Shown: piece after piece, positions 33,235-41,024 of the stretch
Layout of the letters: each line of letters begins with the position of its first letter
Numbering within the stretch: the first letter of the stretch is position 1
Assembly: GCA_003599395.1 (NCBI GenBank)
Contig: QZJX01000112.1
Coordinates: forward strand, 1-41,024
Direction: 5' to 3'
Length of the DNA: 41,024 nt
DNA from: Ignavibacteriales bacterium
GTDB taxonomy: Bacteria > Bacteroidota > Ignavibacteria > Ignavibacteriales > Melioribacteraceae
Program-made: the position numbers and the translations under genes
The notes under the pieces: model-generated
The model's input: the letters and a program-made list of their open reading frames with translations, nothing else
What the model was told of the DNA's origin: nothing
The model's database searches: none

Positions 33235-33251
33235 TTAACAATTTGTTAACT
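33235..33251. promoter_or_regulatory. Palindrome / PHO-box-like repeat upstream of the phosphate transporter
   Basis: TTAACAATTTGTTAA (33235-33249) is a perfect palindrome with a central T. Read as direct hexamers it is TTAACA-N5-TTAACT, the 11-bp spacing of PhoP/PhoB boxes. It sits about 80 bp before the transporter ATG and about 80 bp before the divergent membrane-protein gene. Confidence 0.35.
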
Positions 33252-33329
33252 TCAAGATAATCCGATAATTGTGTAAGATTCATATCTATGTTTATAAAAA
33301 TACTAAATTTTTACAGAGAATAACCCACC

Positions 33330-35609
33330 ATGGATCTATATCTAATAATTGTAATCGTACTTTTTGTTTTAGCCGTTTCCGATTTAGTTGTCGGTGTAAG
33401 TAATGATGCGGTAAACTTTCTAAATTCCGCAATCGGTTCGCGCGTTGCACCCAGACATATAATTTTAATAATTGCGAGTCTTGGAATCTTAGTTGGAACT
33501 ACCTTTTCAAGTGGAATAATGGAAGTTGCCCGTAAGGGAATTTTTAATCCTGAAATGTTTCTGTTCTCCGATATAATGGTCGTGTTCCTAGCCGTGATGA
33601 TTACTGATGTTTTATTGCTGGATTTATTTAACACATTTAGTCTTCCTACATCAACAACCGTATCTATTGTGTTTGAATTACTTGGCGCTTCGGTTGCAGT
33701 TGCGTCAATAAAAGTAATTCAATTAGATGGTGGAATAGACCAAATGATTGCATTCATTAATACGAGTAAAGCATTAGCAATCATTTCAGGTATTCTTCTT
33801 TCTGTGGTAATTTCATTTACGGTTGGTGCATTAATTCAATACCTAATTCGCTTGTTGTTTACTTTTAATTATTCAAAAAAACTAAAAGTATTCGGAGGAC
33901 TTTGGGGCGGATTTGCACTAAGCTTTATACTCTATTTTATTCTTGTTAAGGGAGCTAAAGGTTCGTCTTTTTTAAACGCAGAACAGTCTAAGTGGATTCT
34001 TGATCATAGTTTTCAAATAATTTCGATCAGTTTCGTTACATTCGGTATTATCTTCCAATTTCTCGCGATGTTTACTAAGGTAAATATTTTCAAACCCATT
34101 GTTCTGGTAGGAACTTTTGCACTTGCATTAGCATTTGCCGCGAACGATCTTGTTAATTTTATCGGTGTTCCTCTCGCCGGATTCAGTTCTTATTTAATTG
34201 CCCAGGCAAGTGCCGATCCTTCTTCATTATTAATGGAAGCACTTAGAGAACCGGTAACCACAGAGACTGTTCTTCTATTAGCCGCTGGAATAATTATGGT
34301 GGTAACACTGTGGTTTTCTAAAAAAGCTCAGTCAGTTACTAAGACAGAAGTAAATCTAGGAAGACAATTTGAGGGATTTGAGAGATTTGAGTCATCACTT
34401 TTATCTCGTGTAATTGTTAGAATGGGTCTTTCTCTTGGTGACGGGATTAAAAAGATGTTACCCCAATCTCTATTAAAAATGATTAATAGAAGAATGGATA
34501 AGAGTAAATATTTCGAAGAAAAATCCAAAGACGGAGAAGTTCCATCGTTTGATTTACTGCGAGCCTCGGTAAACTTAATGGTAGCAAGTGTTCTGATTTC
34601 ATTTGCGACTTCACTTAAGTTACCTCTTTCAACAACATATGTTACTTTCATGGTTGCTATGGGTACTTCTTTCTCCGATAAGTCATGGGGAAGAGAAAGC
34701 GCAGTTTATAGAATAAATGGTGTTCTTACTGTTATTGGTGGGTGGTTCTTCACTGCATTTATGGCTTTTACCGCTTCGGCATTATTTGCTACTGCAATTT
34801 ATTTTGGTGGGATGATAGTAACTGCAATAATGCTAGGTATCGCAGCATATATAATTTTTAGAACGCATATTTTACACAAGTTGCGCTCAGCCGAAGAAGA
34901 TGAGAATGAGAAATCCTTAGCTGAAGAAGATAAAACCGGCGAGGATGCAATTATCAAATGTGTTACGAAGACTCAAAAATATCTAGATGCGGTTGGTAAA
35001 ACTGTAGCAAACTCTTTTGATGGACTTGCTGCCGGTGATAGGGATAAACTTAAGAAAACAAAAAAAGAAGCCAAGAAAATTAGGAAATTAGCTGATTCGA
35101 TAACTTCTAATATTTTTAAAACTATTCAAATATTGGAAGAACATGAAATAAATGAAAACCATAGATTTGGGAAAATCATTGCCTCTATTCAAGAGATTTC
35201 TAATAATGTTACTTCGCTGGTCGGAAGAAGTTTCGGACATATTGATAACAACCATAATAAGCCGGTTAAAGAACAGCTTACTGAACTATTCGAAATAGAA
35301 AAATTACTTTCACAACAAATTGATGTGACTATAACCTCTTTAAGTATTGATAAGGAATTTAATTCCGAGAAGATTGAAGAATCAATTAAAGAACTCAAGA
35401 AAAGTTTGAAGAAATTTGATAAAAATCAATTCAGCAGAATTAAGAAAAAAGCTACCAGCACAAGAAGCAGCATGTTGTTCATAAGTTTACTTGGAGATGC
35501 CGAAAATATTTCTGAGCAAATAAATACTTTGGCAATTATGTGTAATGATACCACGAAACCGTTGATTAAAGATGGCGTCAAAGAAAAACCCGATGTAAAA
35601 AAAGCTTAA
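33330..35609 (+). CDS. PiT-family inorganic phosphate transporter with PhoU-like C-terminal domain
   Basis: 759 residues. Two PiT signature repeats flank the membrane core: 'VGVSNDAVNFLNSAIGSR' near the N-terminus and 'AFAANDLVNFIGVPLAG' about residue 270-286, each with the conserved (N)D-x-x-N phosphate site. About ten membrane helices run to roughly residue 520. The C-terminal 220 residues are soluble, Lys/Glu-rich and helical ('FDGLAAGDRDKLKKTKKEAK', 'IIASIQEISNNVTSLVG'), as in PhoU-like domains fused to PiT in Bacteroidota; they may regulate uptake. Transport is coupled to H+ or Na+ (family knowledge). No clear ribosome-binding site. A PHO-box-like site lies upstream, and the terminator lies in the opposing gene. 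Confidence 0.92.
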   Translation: MDLYLIIVIVLFVLAVSDLVVGVSNDAVNFLNSAIGSRVAPRHIILIIASLGILVGTTFSSGIMEVARKGIFNPEMFLFSDIMVVFLAVMITDVLLLDLFNTFSLPTSTTVSIVFELLGASVAVASIKVIQLDGGIDQMIAFINTSKALAIISGILLSVVISFTVGALIQYLIRLLFTFNYSKKLKVFGGLWGGFALSFILYFILVKGAKGSSFLNAEQSKWILDHSFQIISISFVTFGIIFQFLAMFTKVNIFKPIVLVGTFALALAFAANDLVNFIGVPLAGFSSYLIAQASADPSSLLMEALREPVTTETVLLLAAGIIMVVTLWFSKKAQSVTKTEVNLGRQFEGFERFESSLLSRVIVRMGLSLGDGIKKMLPQSLLKMINRRMDKSKYFEEKSKDGEVPSFDLLRASVNLMVASVLISFATSLKLPLSTTYVTFMVAMGTSFSDKSWGRESAVYRINGVLTVIGGWFFTAFMAFTASALFATAIYFGGMIVTAIMLGIAAYIIFRTHILHKLRSAEEDENEKSLAEEDKTGEDAIIKCVTKTQKYLDAVGKTVANSFDGLAAGDRDKLKKTKKEAKKIRKLADSITSNIFKTIQILEEHEINENHRFGKIIASIQEISNNVTSLVGRSFGHIDNNHNKPVKEQLTELFEIEKLLSQQIDVTITSLSIDKEFNSEKIEESIKELKKSLKKFDKNQFSRIKKKATSTRSSMLFISLLGDAENISEQINTLAIMCNDTTKPLIKDGVKEKPDVKKA

Positions 35610-35622
35610 GAATTTACCAAAA

Positions 35623-36051
35623 TCATTTTAGAAAATTAAGATATGATTCACTAAAAAGAGTTAGTAATATTACTAGCTCTTTTTTATTTATTTTTTTTAT
35701 CGCTTTATTTATGGAAAGCCATTGCCGTTCCCTAGTATTTTTCTCATCCCAATTTTTATGTACTTTTTCTACTTGAAGAAGATACACTTTTACTCGACAT
35801 TTCCCTCCCCACTTTTTATAAGTATATTCATCAAATAATTTATCGATCAGATTACCTGAAACACCGGCTTCTTCTAATGCTTCTTTTACAGCTGATTGTT
35901 GAGGAGAAAGACCAATTTCAATTATACCTTTAGGAATGATCCAGTTTTTCTTAATGCGGCTTGTAACTAAAAGCACTTCAAGCTTACCGCTCTTCAATCT
36001 AAATGGGATAACTGCTGACTGATTGTAATACCAACTTGGTTTAGTTTTCAT
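35623..36051 (-). CDS. Nudix hydrolase, diadenosine polyphosphate hydrolase-like
   Basis: 142 residues. Nudix box 'GIIEIGLSPQQSAVKEALEE' followed by AGV, with Lys at the usual Arg of REUXEE. 'VIPFRLKSGKLEVLLVTSR' and 'WIIPKGII' match the DIPP/ApnA-like subgroup that cleaves inositol pyrophosphates or dinucleoside polyphosphates; the substrate is inference. The gene converges on the phosphate transporter with a 13-bp gap. Its last codons (KKINKKELVILLTLFSES region) coincide with a strong terminator for the plus strand. Confidence 0.85.
   Translation of the reverse strand: MKTKPSWYYNQSAVIPFRLKSGKLEVLLVTSRIKKNWIIPKGIIEIGLSPQQSAVKEALEEAGVSGNLIDKLFDEYTYKKWGGKCRVKVYLLQVEKVHKNWDEKNTRERQWLSINKAIKKINKKELVILLTLFSESYLNFLK
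35653..35699 (+). terminator. Intrinsic terminator of the phosphate transporter, inside the opposing gene
   Basis: AAAAAGAG (35653-35660) continues as TTAGTA, loop AATAT-type, and returns through TACTAG and CTCTTTTT (35677-35684): about 14 bp with one G-T pair and a 4-nt loop. TTTTTATTTATTTTTTTT follows. The whole structure lies in the 3' coding part of the convergent Nudix gene. Confidence 0.85.
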
Positions 36052-36163
36052 AATAATTTTTTATTTAAGAAAAAGTATAAGAGAAATTACATTGTAAAAA
36101 TATTAATCTGTCGATACAAGTAATTAAGTAAATTTCATTTTATTTTAATAAGGGGAATCTGGA

Positions 36164-36769
36164 GTGTGCGTGCAAAATATCGATTTCAACTTAGTTGAGA
36201 GATATGTTAAGGATATTTTTAATATTAACTATGATGATAAATATACTTACCATGATCTAACACATACTAAATCTGTTGTAGAATTTGTTATCAAAATTGC
36301 AATCGCAGAAAATATTAATCGCGATGAATTAGATCTGATTAAAATTGCGGCATGGTTTCACGATACCGGCTACCTCTTTAACCCTCAGAATCATGAAGAA
36401 AAAAGTTGTGAAATTGCAGAGTCTTTTTTACAAAAAAATCATTTTACAAAATCTGAAATTGAAAAAATAAAAAAGATCATAATGGCGACTAAAGTTCCGC
36501 ATAATCCAGCATCACATTTAGAAAAGATAATTTGTGATGCCGATTTACATCATCTTGGCGAAAATGATTTTTATAAGCGAAATGATCTTTTTAGATTGGA
36601 ACTTGAAAAAACATCAAGAACAATATTTACTGAAAACGAGTGGATTTTAAGTACATTGGAATTTCTTAAGGAGCATAAATTTTTTACACAATTTGCAATC
36701 AATAATTTTGATCCTCAAAAAAGAAATTATATAAAAGAACTTAGACAAAAGTTGCAAGAGTTATCTTGA
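36164..36769 (+). CDS. HD-domain phosphohydrolase
   Basis: No ATG fits; GTG at 36164 (or GTG at 36170) follows AAGGGG. 201 residues. HD-type metal ligands appear as His30 and His34 in 'YTYHDLTHT', His66-Asp67 in 'AAWFHDTGYLF', and Asp in 'IICDADLHHLG'. The arrangement H...HD...D is that of small stand-alone HD hydrolases, often found acting on nucleotides or cyclic dinucleotides; the substrate is unknown. The C-terminal tail is helical and basic. It is followed by sixA after 36 bp on the same strand, so the two may form an operon. Confidence 0.85.
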   Translation: MCVQNIDFNLVERYVKDIFNINYDDKYTYHDLTHTKSVVEFVIKIAIAENINRDELDLIKIAAWFHDTGYLFNPQNHEEKSCEIAESFLQKNHFTKSEIEKIKKIIMATKVPHNPASHLEKIICDADLHHLGENDFYKRNDLFRLELEKTSRTIFTENEWILSTLEFLKEHKFFTQFAINNFDPQKRNYIKELRQKLQELS

Positions 36770-36805
36770 ATTATTATTTGTACAAACTGAGAAGATGATC
36801 TATAT

Positions 36806-37303
36806 ATGAAAAAAATATATTTAGTTAGACATGCGAAATCAAGTTGGAAAGATCCATTGTTGGATGATGTTGAACGTCCTTTAAATAATCGTGGAAAACG
36901 TGACGCACCATTTATGGGTAATATCTTAAAACAACTAGAGATTATACCGGATAAAGTAATAACGAGTCCGGCAAAACGCGCCAAGAAAACAGCAAAGATG
37001 ATCTGCAGAGAAATCAACTATCCATCTGCTGAGATAAGAACTTCTAGAATTCTTTATGAACACAGCATTGATGAGGTCATCGAGTTATTACAAAACACTG
37101 ATGATGATATTAATTCGATAATGCTTGTCGGACATAATCCAACATTAACATCGCTTAATAATTATTTGTCCGATATTAGAATAGATAATATTCCTACCTG
37201 TGGTATTGTATTTCTCGAATTCAGAACTGATGTTTGGAAAGATGTAGGTATTGAAACCGGCAAACTTGTAAAGTTCGAATATCCCAAAAAGTATTTAATC
37301 TAA
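36806..37303 (+). CDS. sixA: Phosphohistidine phosphatase, SixA family
   Basis: 165 residues, short histidine phosphatase. Phosphate pocket: Arg8-His9 in 'YLVRHAKSSW' (the catalytic His is phosphorylated), Arg in 'TSPAKRAKKTA' and His110 in 'LVGHNPTL'. SixA removes phosphate from His residues of phosphotransfer domains or PTS proteins (family knowledge); the target here is unknown. ATG at 36806 has only a weak GAAGATG-type site upstream. The stop lies in a small hairpin (37300-37314) that fills the gap to the convergent outer-membrane gene. Confidence 0.9.
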   Translation: MKKIYLVRHAKSSWKDPLLDDVERPLNNRGKRDAPFMGNILKQLEIIPDKVITSPAKRAKKTAKMICREINYPSAEIRTSRILYEHSIDEVIELLQNTDDDINSIMLVGHNPTLTSLNNYLSDIRIDNIPTCGIVFLEFRTDVWKDVGIETGKLVKFEYPKKYLI

Positions 37304-37314
37304 TTATCAATTAG

Positions 37315-39924
37315 CTAGAAAGCCATTTGAGTATCGAAATAAAAATTATGTTCATCATTTGATCTGCCATAGCTCAAGGTAAACACCAAATCTCTTTCAA
37401 GAAAGCTTGTCCACAAACCACCGCCAAAAGACGGATGCCATTTTGTTGAAGTTTGAGTGCTTGTAAAAACACGTCCAACTTCTGCAAAAAGATGAATTCC
37501 CGCTTCACCTTTAACAATAATTTTATTATCCATCAATTTAGTACGCAGTTCACTTTGAAAAGAAACAGCAGCATCACCGGAAAATCTTTCTCTTGTAAAA
37601 CCGCGCAAGTTATCATCTCCGCCAAGAAAAATTGCATTGAAGAAAGGATATCTTCCCCAATTTTTTCCTCCGCTCGCTCTCAAAGCAATAGTAGATAATA
37701 TTGGATAATTAAACGTGAGATATTTTCTTATGTCATATTTTAGTTGAAAAAACTCATCGTTTAGTTCAAAAGATTCGGTAAAGTATTTACCGGAAATATT
37801 TACGTAGTCACCAACCGTGGTATAATAAATATTGTCTCGCGAATCGATTTGAAAAATTAGGTTTGCACCAAATGATTGTAATTCCCCGGTTCCGTAATCG
37901 TCAAAACGGAAGGAATTTATTAAAGTGGGTGTCAGCAGATTTGTTTTTGTGTATTCATAAAAAACACCGGCTTTAATATCAGAGTGTCGATTGAGATTAA
38001 TCTTTAATTGTGGATTGATTAAGAAAAGCTCTTGGTTAAGCTTATAGTAATTTGATCGAAATAGATCAGAGTTGTATTCATTATTATTTCCAAAACCAAA
38101 ATAATTAGTAAAACTTAGTTCGTTCATTTTAATATCAATAACAAAATCCGTTTTACCTATTACATCTATAAACTCGCCGAAATATTCTAAGTTAAATCTC
38201 TTTAAAGCAAAGCCATATAAAAAAGAAATCCGTTGTAAATATTCATAAGGAATTTTTCTGAAGTTATAACTGTATAGACTAATATTACCACCAAGAATAA
38301 CTCCCTCAAAAGTTGAATAACCGGCATCCGGAAGTAGCACAACTCGACTTCCAAAATCACTTTGCGATTCAAGATTTTTATGAATGTTCATTTCTTCATA
38401 TCGCCAAAATGTTTCATCTATAGAAGTGCTGCTTCCGGCAATAAATGAATTTTTACCTTCTGAATCATAGAACAAAGTTTTTGTTTCTGCATCTTTCAAT
38501 GGTGTTATCGATAAAAAATATCCATTAACTTTTGAGTTATCTGCAAATACATCATTGCCTTCTCCTCCAATTATTCTAATAGGTAAACCACAATCAACCT
38601 CACCGGTAACAAGACAATTATCGTCGCCATCGAGCATAAAAATTCTTATTTCATCAGTAATTTCATTACTAAATATTTTCTTGAAAATTAGATTAACCGC
38701 CGGTAGTTGCCCTGAAAAATCATCACCAAAAATAGAAACAGAAGTTGTAGAGTCACTTAATCTTTCGACTAAAACATAATCATCTTTTTGCGAACCGTAT
38801 ATAATCGCAACCTTATTTATTACTTCATAATAATCTTCAGATGCTGACTTAAGTTTATCACGGCGAATTTTCAGCAGGTTAATTATCTCTGATTTCTCTT
38901 CAACAAAATTCTCTCCCATTACTGAATTAACTGAGTTAGTAATTACAAAATCGCTGAGAGATTCTTGTATAAAGGTTGTTAATGAATCCCATTTTTGTTT
39001 GCTTATCTGTGTTAGTAATCTCTTATCTAAATGTATTTCCGGATCATAATGCGGGTCAATTGAAGATATATTCTTGCCGAAGCTTTTTACTTGAGGGACA
39101 AGAAATTCAACACCCATTGTTCCCAACCCGTCAAATTTTGAAATTGTTGTAATTCGATCCGAGCTTATAGGGTGCCAAACAGATTTATAATTATCTTGTT
39201 TCAACTGCCATTGCCAGCCCATTGTGCTTCTATTCCAATTACCTAAGAGTAAATCTATCAATCTGATCTTAAAAAACTCTATAGCATTTACCGCGCTTAA
39301 TGGATCTGCTTCAATTTTATTCAAAACCTCAAGGGTAGAAACTAAATTTGTTGATGGATTATCGTTTGCTTTAAAATTTTCTTCTAAAATTCCGGGTTTA
39401 TTAAAAAACTTAAAATCGATTTGACTTTGTAGTTTTCCTTCGGATAAAATCACTAAACGAGGATTTGTTTGATATACATTAACCGCTTTTAATAAATTTG
39501 ATGATATAATTTTCGCAAACGGATTTATACCACTTAATTGATCATTCAAAAAATTATCAGCATAAATTTTTTCCAAGCCCTCCGGTAAAACATCAGAAGA
39601 AATATCCTCCAGCAATGAGAATTTATATCCTTTATGATCATTTGAAATTAAACTTAAATAGCTTTTGCCGGATTCAGTAGTATCAACTTTTATTTTAAGA
39701 AAATGATCATAAATATTTACGATGGGAATATCGATTGTATCGGTCCAAAATGACCGCCAATTATCACCAAATAAAAATCTATGCATCGACCCGGCTTGAT
39801 AATCGGCGTTTAGCGAAGTAGAATATTTCTTTAGTGAATCCGGTTGAGAGTAAATTGTAGCCGTAAGTGTGAGTAAAAATATAATAAAAAGAAAAAGTTG
39901 GATAAAGTATTTTTCTTTTTTCAT
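37315..39924 (-). CDS. Omp85-like outer-membrane protein with N-terminal pseudokinase-like region
   Basis: 869 residues with a signal peptide (about 1-26). Residues about 30-270 form a soluble domain; 'LIDLLLGNWNRSTMGWQW' (222-239) and 'HPISSDRITTISKFDG' (251-266) resemble the 'GDWDRH...DQW' and 'P...DRD' blocks I recall from kinase-like regions of other Bacteroidota outer-membrane proteins, with the key Asp and His changed to Asn and Ser. A middle calcium-domain-like stretch ('LDGDDNCLVTG', 'GGEGNDVF') is followed by a C-terminal barrel of the BamA/TamA surface antigen type ('LGGDDNLRGFTRERFSGD', an R-G-F block), ending in Phe as outer-membrane proteins do. Last gene of a three-gene run with the isochorismatase-family gene. 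Function unknown. Confidence 0.75.
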   Translation of the reverse strand: MKKEKYFIQLFLFIIFLLTLTATIYSQPDSLKKYSTSLNADYQAGSMHRFLFGDNWRSFWTDTIDIPIVNIYDHFLKIKVDTTESGKSYLSLISNDHKGYKFSLLEDISSDVLPEGLEKIYADNFLNDQLSGINPFAKIISSNLLKAVNVYQTNPRLVILSEGKLQSQIDFKFFNKPGILEENFKANDNPSTNLVSTLEVLNKIEADPLSAVNAIEFFKIRLIDLLLGNWNRSTMGWQWQLKQDNYKSVWHPISSDRITTISKFDGLGTMGVEFLVPQVKSFGKNISSIDPHYDPEIHLDKRLLTQISKQKWDSLTTFIQESLSDFVITNSVNSVMGENFVEEKSEIINLLKIRRDKLKSASEDYYEVINKVAIIYGSQKDDYVLVERLSDSTTSVSIFGDDFSGQLPAVNLIFKKIFSNEITDEIRIFMLDGDDNCLVTGEVDCGLPIRIIGGEGNDVFADNSKVNGYFLSITPLKDAETKTLFYDSEGKNSFIAGSSTSIDETFWRYEEMNIHKNLESQSDFGSRVVLLPDAGYSTFEGVILGGNISLYSYNFRKIPYEYLQRISFLYGFALKRFNLEYFGEFIDVIGKTDFVIDIKMNELSFTNYFGFGNNNEYNSDLFRSNYYKLNQELFLINPQLKINLNRHSDIKAGVFYEYTKTNLLTPTLINSFRFDDYGTGELQSFGANLIFQIDSRDNIYYTTVGDYVNISGKYFTESFELNDEFFQLKYDIRKYLTFNYPILSTIALRASGGKNWGRYPFFNAIFLGGDDNLRGFTRERFSGDAAVSFQSELRTKLMDNKIIVKGEAGIHLFAEVGRVFTSTQTSTKWHPSFGGGLWTSFLERDLVFTLSYGRSNDEHNFYFDTQMAF

Positions 39925-39932
39925 TGAGGAGT

Positions 39933-40487
39933 TTATTTAACTAACTTAGAAACGGATTTAAATTCATCGGTACCACATACATTAAGAAGTTCGAATAGAA
40001 TAGATTCTGTTGTTGTAACTTCTGCACCGTTTGATCGCATCCTATCTAAAGCAATTTTATAATCAGTTTCTTTTCTTGAAGAAACAGCATCCGCTGCAAT
40101 ATCAACTTGAAAATCATTTGATAACAAATCCAAAACAGTTTGCTGCACGCAAACATGTGATTCAATTCCACAGACAATAATTTGTGAAAAACTTCTCTTC
40201 TTAAATTCATCGAATAAATCGCCAGCACCACTACAGCTAAAACTCATTTTTTGAATCGCATTATTTTTTAATTCATTTTTTAATTGTGAAGCGGTTTCAC
40301 CTAATCCTTTTGGATATTGTTCTGTATAATAAATTGGTACATTTAAAATTTTACAACCGCGAATCAATTTTAATGTATTCTCAATTACTAACTCATGCTG
40401 CTGCATAACACCGAGAATTCTTTCCTGAATATCTATAATTAATAGTGCTGATTTTGTTCTGTCTAAAATTTTAGTATTCCGTTTCAT
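39933..40487 (-). CDS. Isochorismatase-family cysteine hydrolase
   Basis: From ATG 40487 (AGGA upstream; a TTG 3 nt earlier is also in frame) 184 residues. The triad is visible: Asp19 in 'LLIIDIQERI', Lys80 in 'IQKMSFSC' and Cys113 in 'CGIESHVCVQ', with the cis-peptide block 'GIESHVC'. The group includes YcaC-like and nicotinamidase-like enzymes; the sequence looks nearest to YcaC-like hydrolases of unknown substrate. The nicotinamidase metal motif (D-x-H) is not evident, so I do not call pncA. It sits 8 nt upstream of the outer-membrane gene. Confidence 0.88.
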   Translation of the reverse strand: MKRNTKILDRTKSALLIIDIQERILGVMQQHELVIENTLKLIRGCKILNVPIYYTEQYPKGLGETASQLKNELKNNAIQKMSFSCSGAGDLFDEFKKRSFSQIIVCGIESHVCVQQTVLDLLSNDFQVDIAADAVSSRKETDYKIALDRMRSNGAEVTTTESILFELLNVCGTDEFKSVSKLVK

Positions 40488-40506
40488 CAATTGTCCTGAT
40501 TATTTA

Positions 40507-41023
40507 TTAATAAATTGGATCCATGCCGTATTTACCGCAAGCATAAATCATAAGCAAAGATGTTACATCAATCAAAGCATGTTTTTCTTCATCAATTGGA
40601 ATGATTAAATCATATATATCGGCGATGAAATCCATATTTTCTAAAATATTGCTTAACTCTTTATAAGTCGGCATACCATGCCAATTTGCAACTTGTGTTA
40701 CTAAGTTTTCTTTGTTCCTTCTTAAAAATTCTGAAAAAGAAATTGCATTGATAGTAAGCTTTGTTCTTGGTCTTGTTATGCTAATAAGATCATTAAAATA
40801 TTGATCCCATTTTAATGAAAGCGAAACATATTTTTTTGACATCAGTTGTTTCGCGGTTGCCGGTGTAAATTGTGCGCGTGTATAAGTTTTGAAGTTTGGA
40901 ATAATTGCATAAGCATCATAACTAATAACACCATTATCCTTATCTTTGAATCGCCAATAACGCAACAACTGTTCCGAATTTCTAATTACAATTACTTTAT
41001 CTTGTTCACTATCAACAACAACA
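40507..41023 (-). CDS. Unrecognised protein, N-terminus outside window
   Basis: The frame is open from the right edge (first residues visible VVVDSEQDKVIVIRN) to TAA at 40509-40507, so at least 171 residues with the start outside. The visible part is soluble, mixed alpha/beta, with 'YWRFKDKDNGVISYDAYAIIPN', a basic 'RPRTKLTINAISFSEFLRRNKE' stretch and an end 'LLMIYACGKYGMDPIY'. No catalytic motif stands out. It ends 19 bp before the isochorismatase-family start on the same strand, so it is probably first or middle gene of that operon. Confidence 0.7.
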   Translation of the reverse strand, partial: VVVDSEQDKVIVIRNSEQLLRYWRFKDKDNGVISYDAYAIIPNFKTYTRAQFTPATAKQLMSKKYVSLSLKWDQYFNDLISITRPRTKLTINAISFSEFLRRNKENLVTQVANWHGMPTYKELSNILENMDFIADIYDLIIPIDEEKHALIDVTSLLMIYACGKYGMDPIY

Positions 41024-41024
41024 T

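Noticed and set aside
37300-37314. Terminator between sixA and the outer-membrane gene
   Set aside because: CTAATT-ATC-AATTAG is a 6-bp AT-rich hairpin without a T-run; too weak to call, though it fills the whole gap.

Overview
The window reads as an AT-rich chromosomal segment from a Gram-negative member of the Bacteroidota/Chlorobi superphylum, most likely the Ignavibacteria (inference). The clues are two secreted proteins ending in type IX secretion (T9SS) sorting domains with the 'ENYPNPFNPTT' signature, Kdo and heptose transferases for lipopolysaccharide, a PiT phosphate transporter fused to a PhoU-like tail, and an Omp85-type outer-membrane barrel. Shine-Dalgarno sequences are readable before many starts. 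I see no rRNA, tRNA, CRISPR array, prophage or IS transposase.

Layout. 1-3.9 kb: the 3' part of a secreted propeller-like protein, an LPS pair (GT9 heptosyltransferase and waaA) on the minus strand, and a small hypothetical gene. 3.9-8.8 kb: two T9SS-exported proteins, one an M6-like metalloprotease with a beta-helix. 9.2-17.7 kb: a minus-strand housekeeping run of leuS, serS, a two-subunit ABC exporter and fbp. 17.8-21.8 kb: a plus-strand run of S9 peptidase, DUF1232 protein, a GxxExxY nuclease-fold gene inside terminal inverted repeats, lipocalin and ADP-ribose Nudix hydrolase. 21.9-26.9 kb: murI, glnD and a beta-eliminating lyase whose specificity residues are those of tyrosine phenol-lyase. 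27.1-30.9 kb: a queC...queF operon with a complete type II restriction-modification pair and a 62-residue ORF packed between the two queuosine genes. 31.1-37.3 kb: YciO/Sua5-type protein, short-chain dehydrogenase, membrane protein, PiT transporter, Nudix, HD and SixA proteins. 37.3-41.0 kb: a minus-strand operon of Omp85-like protein, isochorismatase-family hydrolase and an unrecognised gene cut by the right edge.

The intergenic DNA is unusually structured. (a) The GxxExxY gene is bounded by roughly 34-bp near-perfect inverted repeats, and its start codon lies inside the left repeat; a related repeat without an ORF sits between leuS and serS. (b) An imperfect inverted repeat of about 145 bp (AATCCTAAAC type) joins the ends of convergent nudix and murI. 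(c) One long palindrome occurs at two terminator positions about 21.5 kb apart. (d) Two GCGAC-type hairpins lie between convergent genes. (e) The terminator of the phosphate transporter is encoded inside the 3' end of the opposing Nudix gene. The strongest candidates for something new are the GxxExxY/inverted-repeat unit and the restriction-modification cassette inside the queuosine operon.
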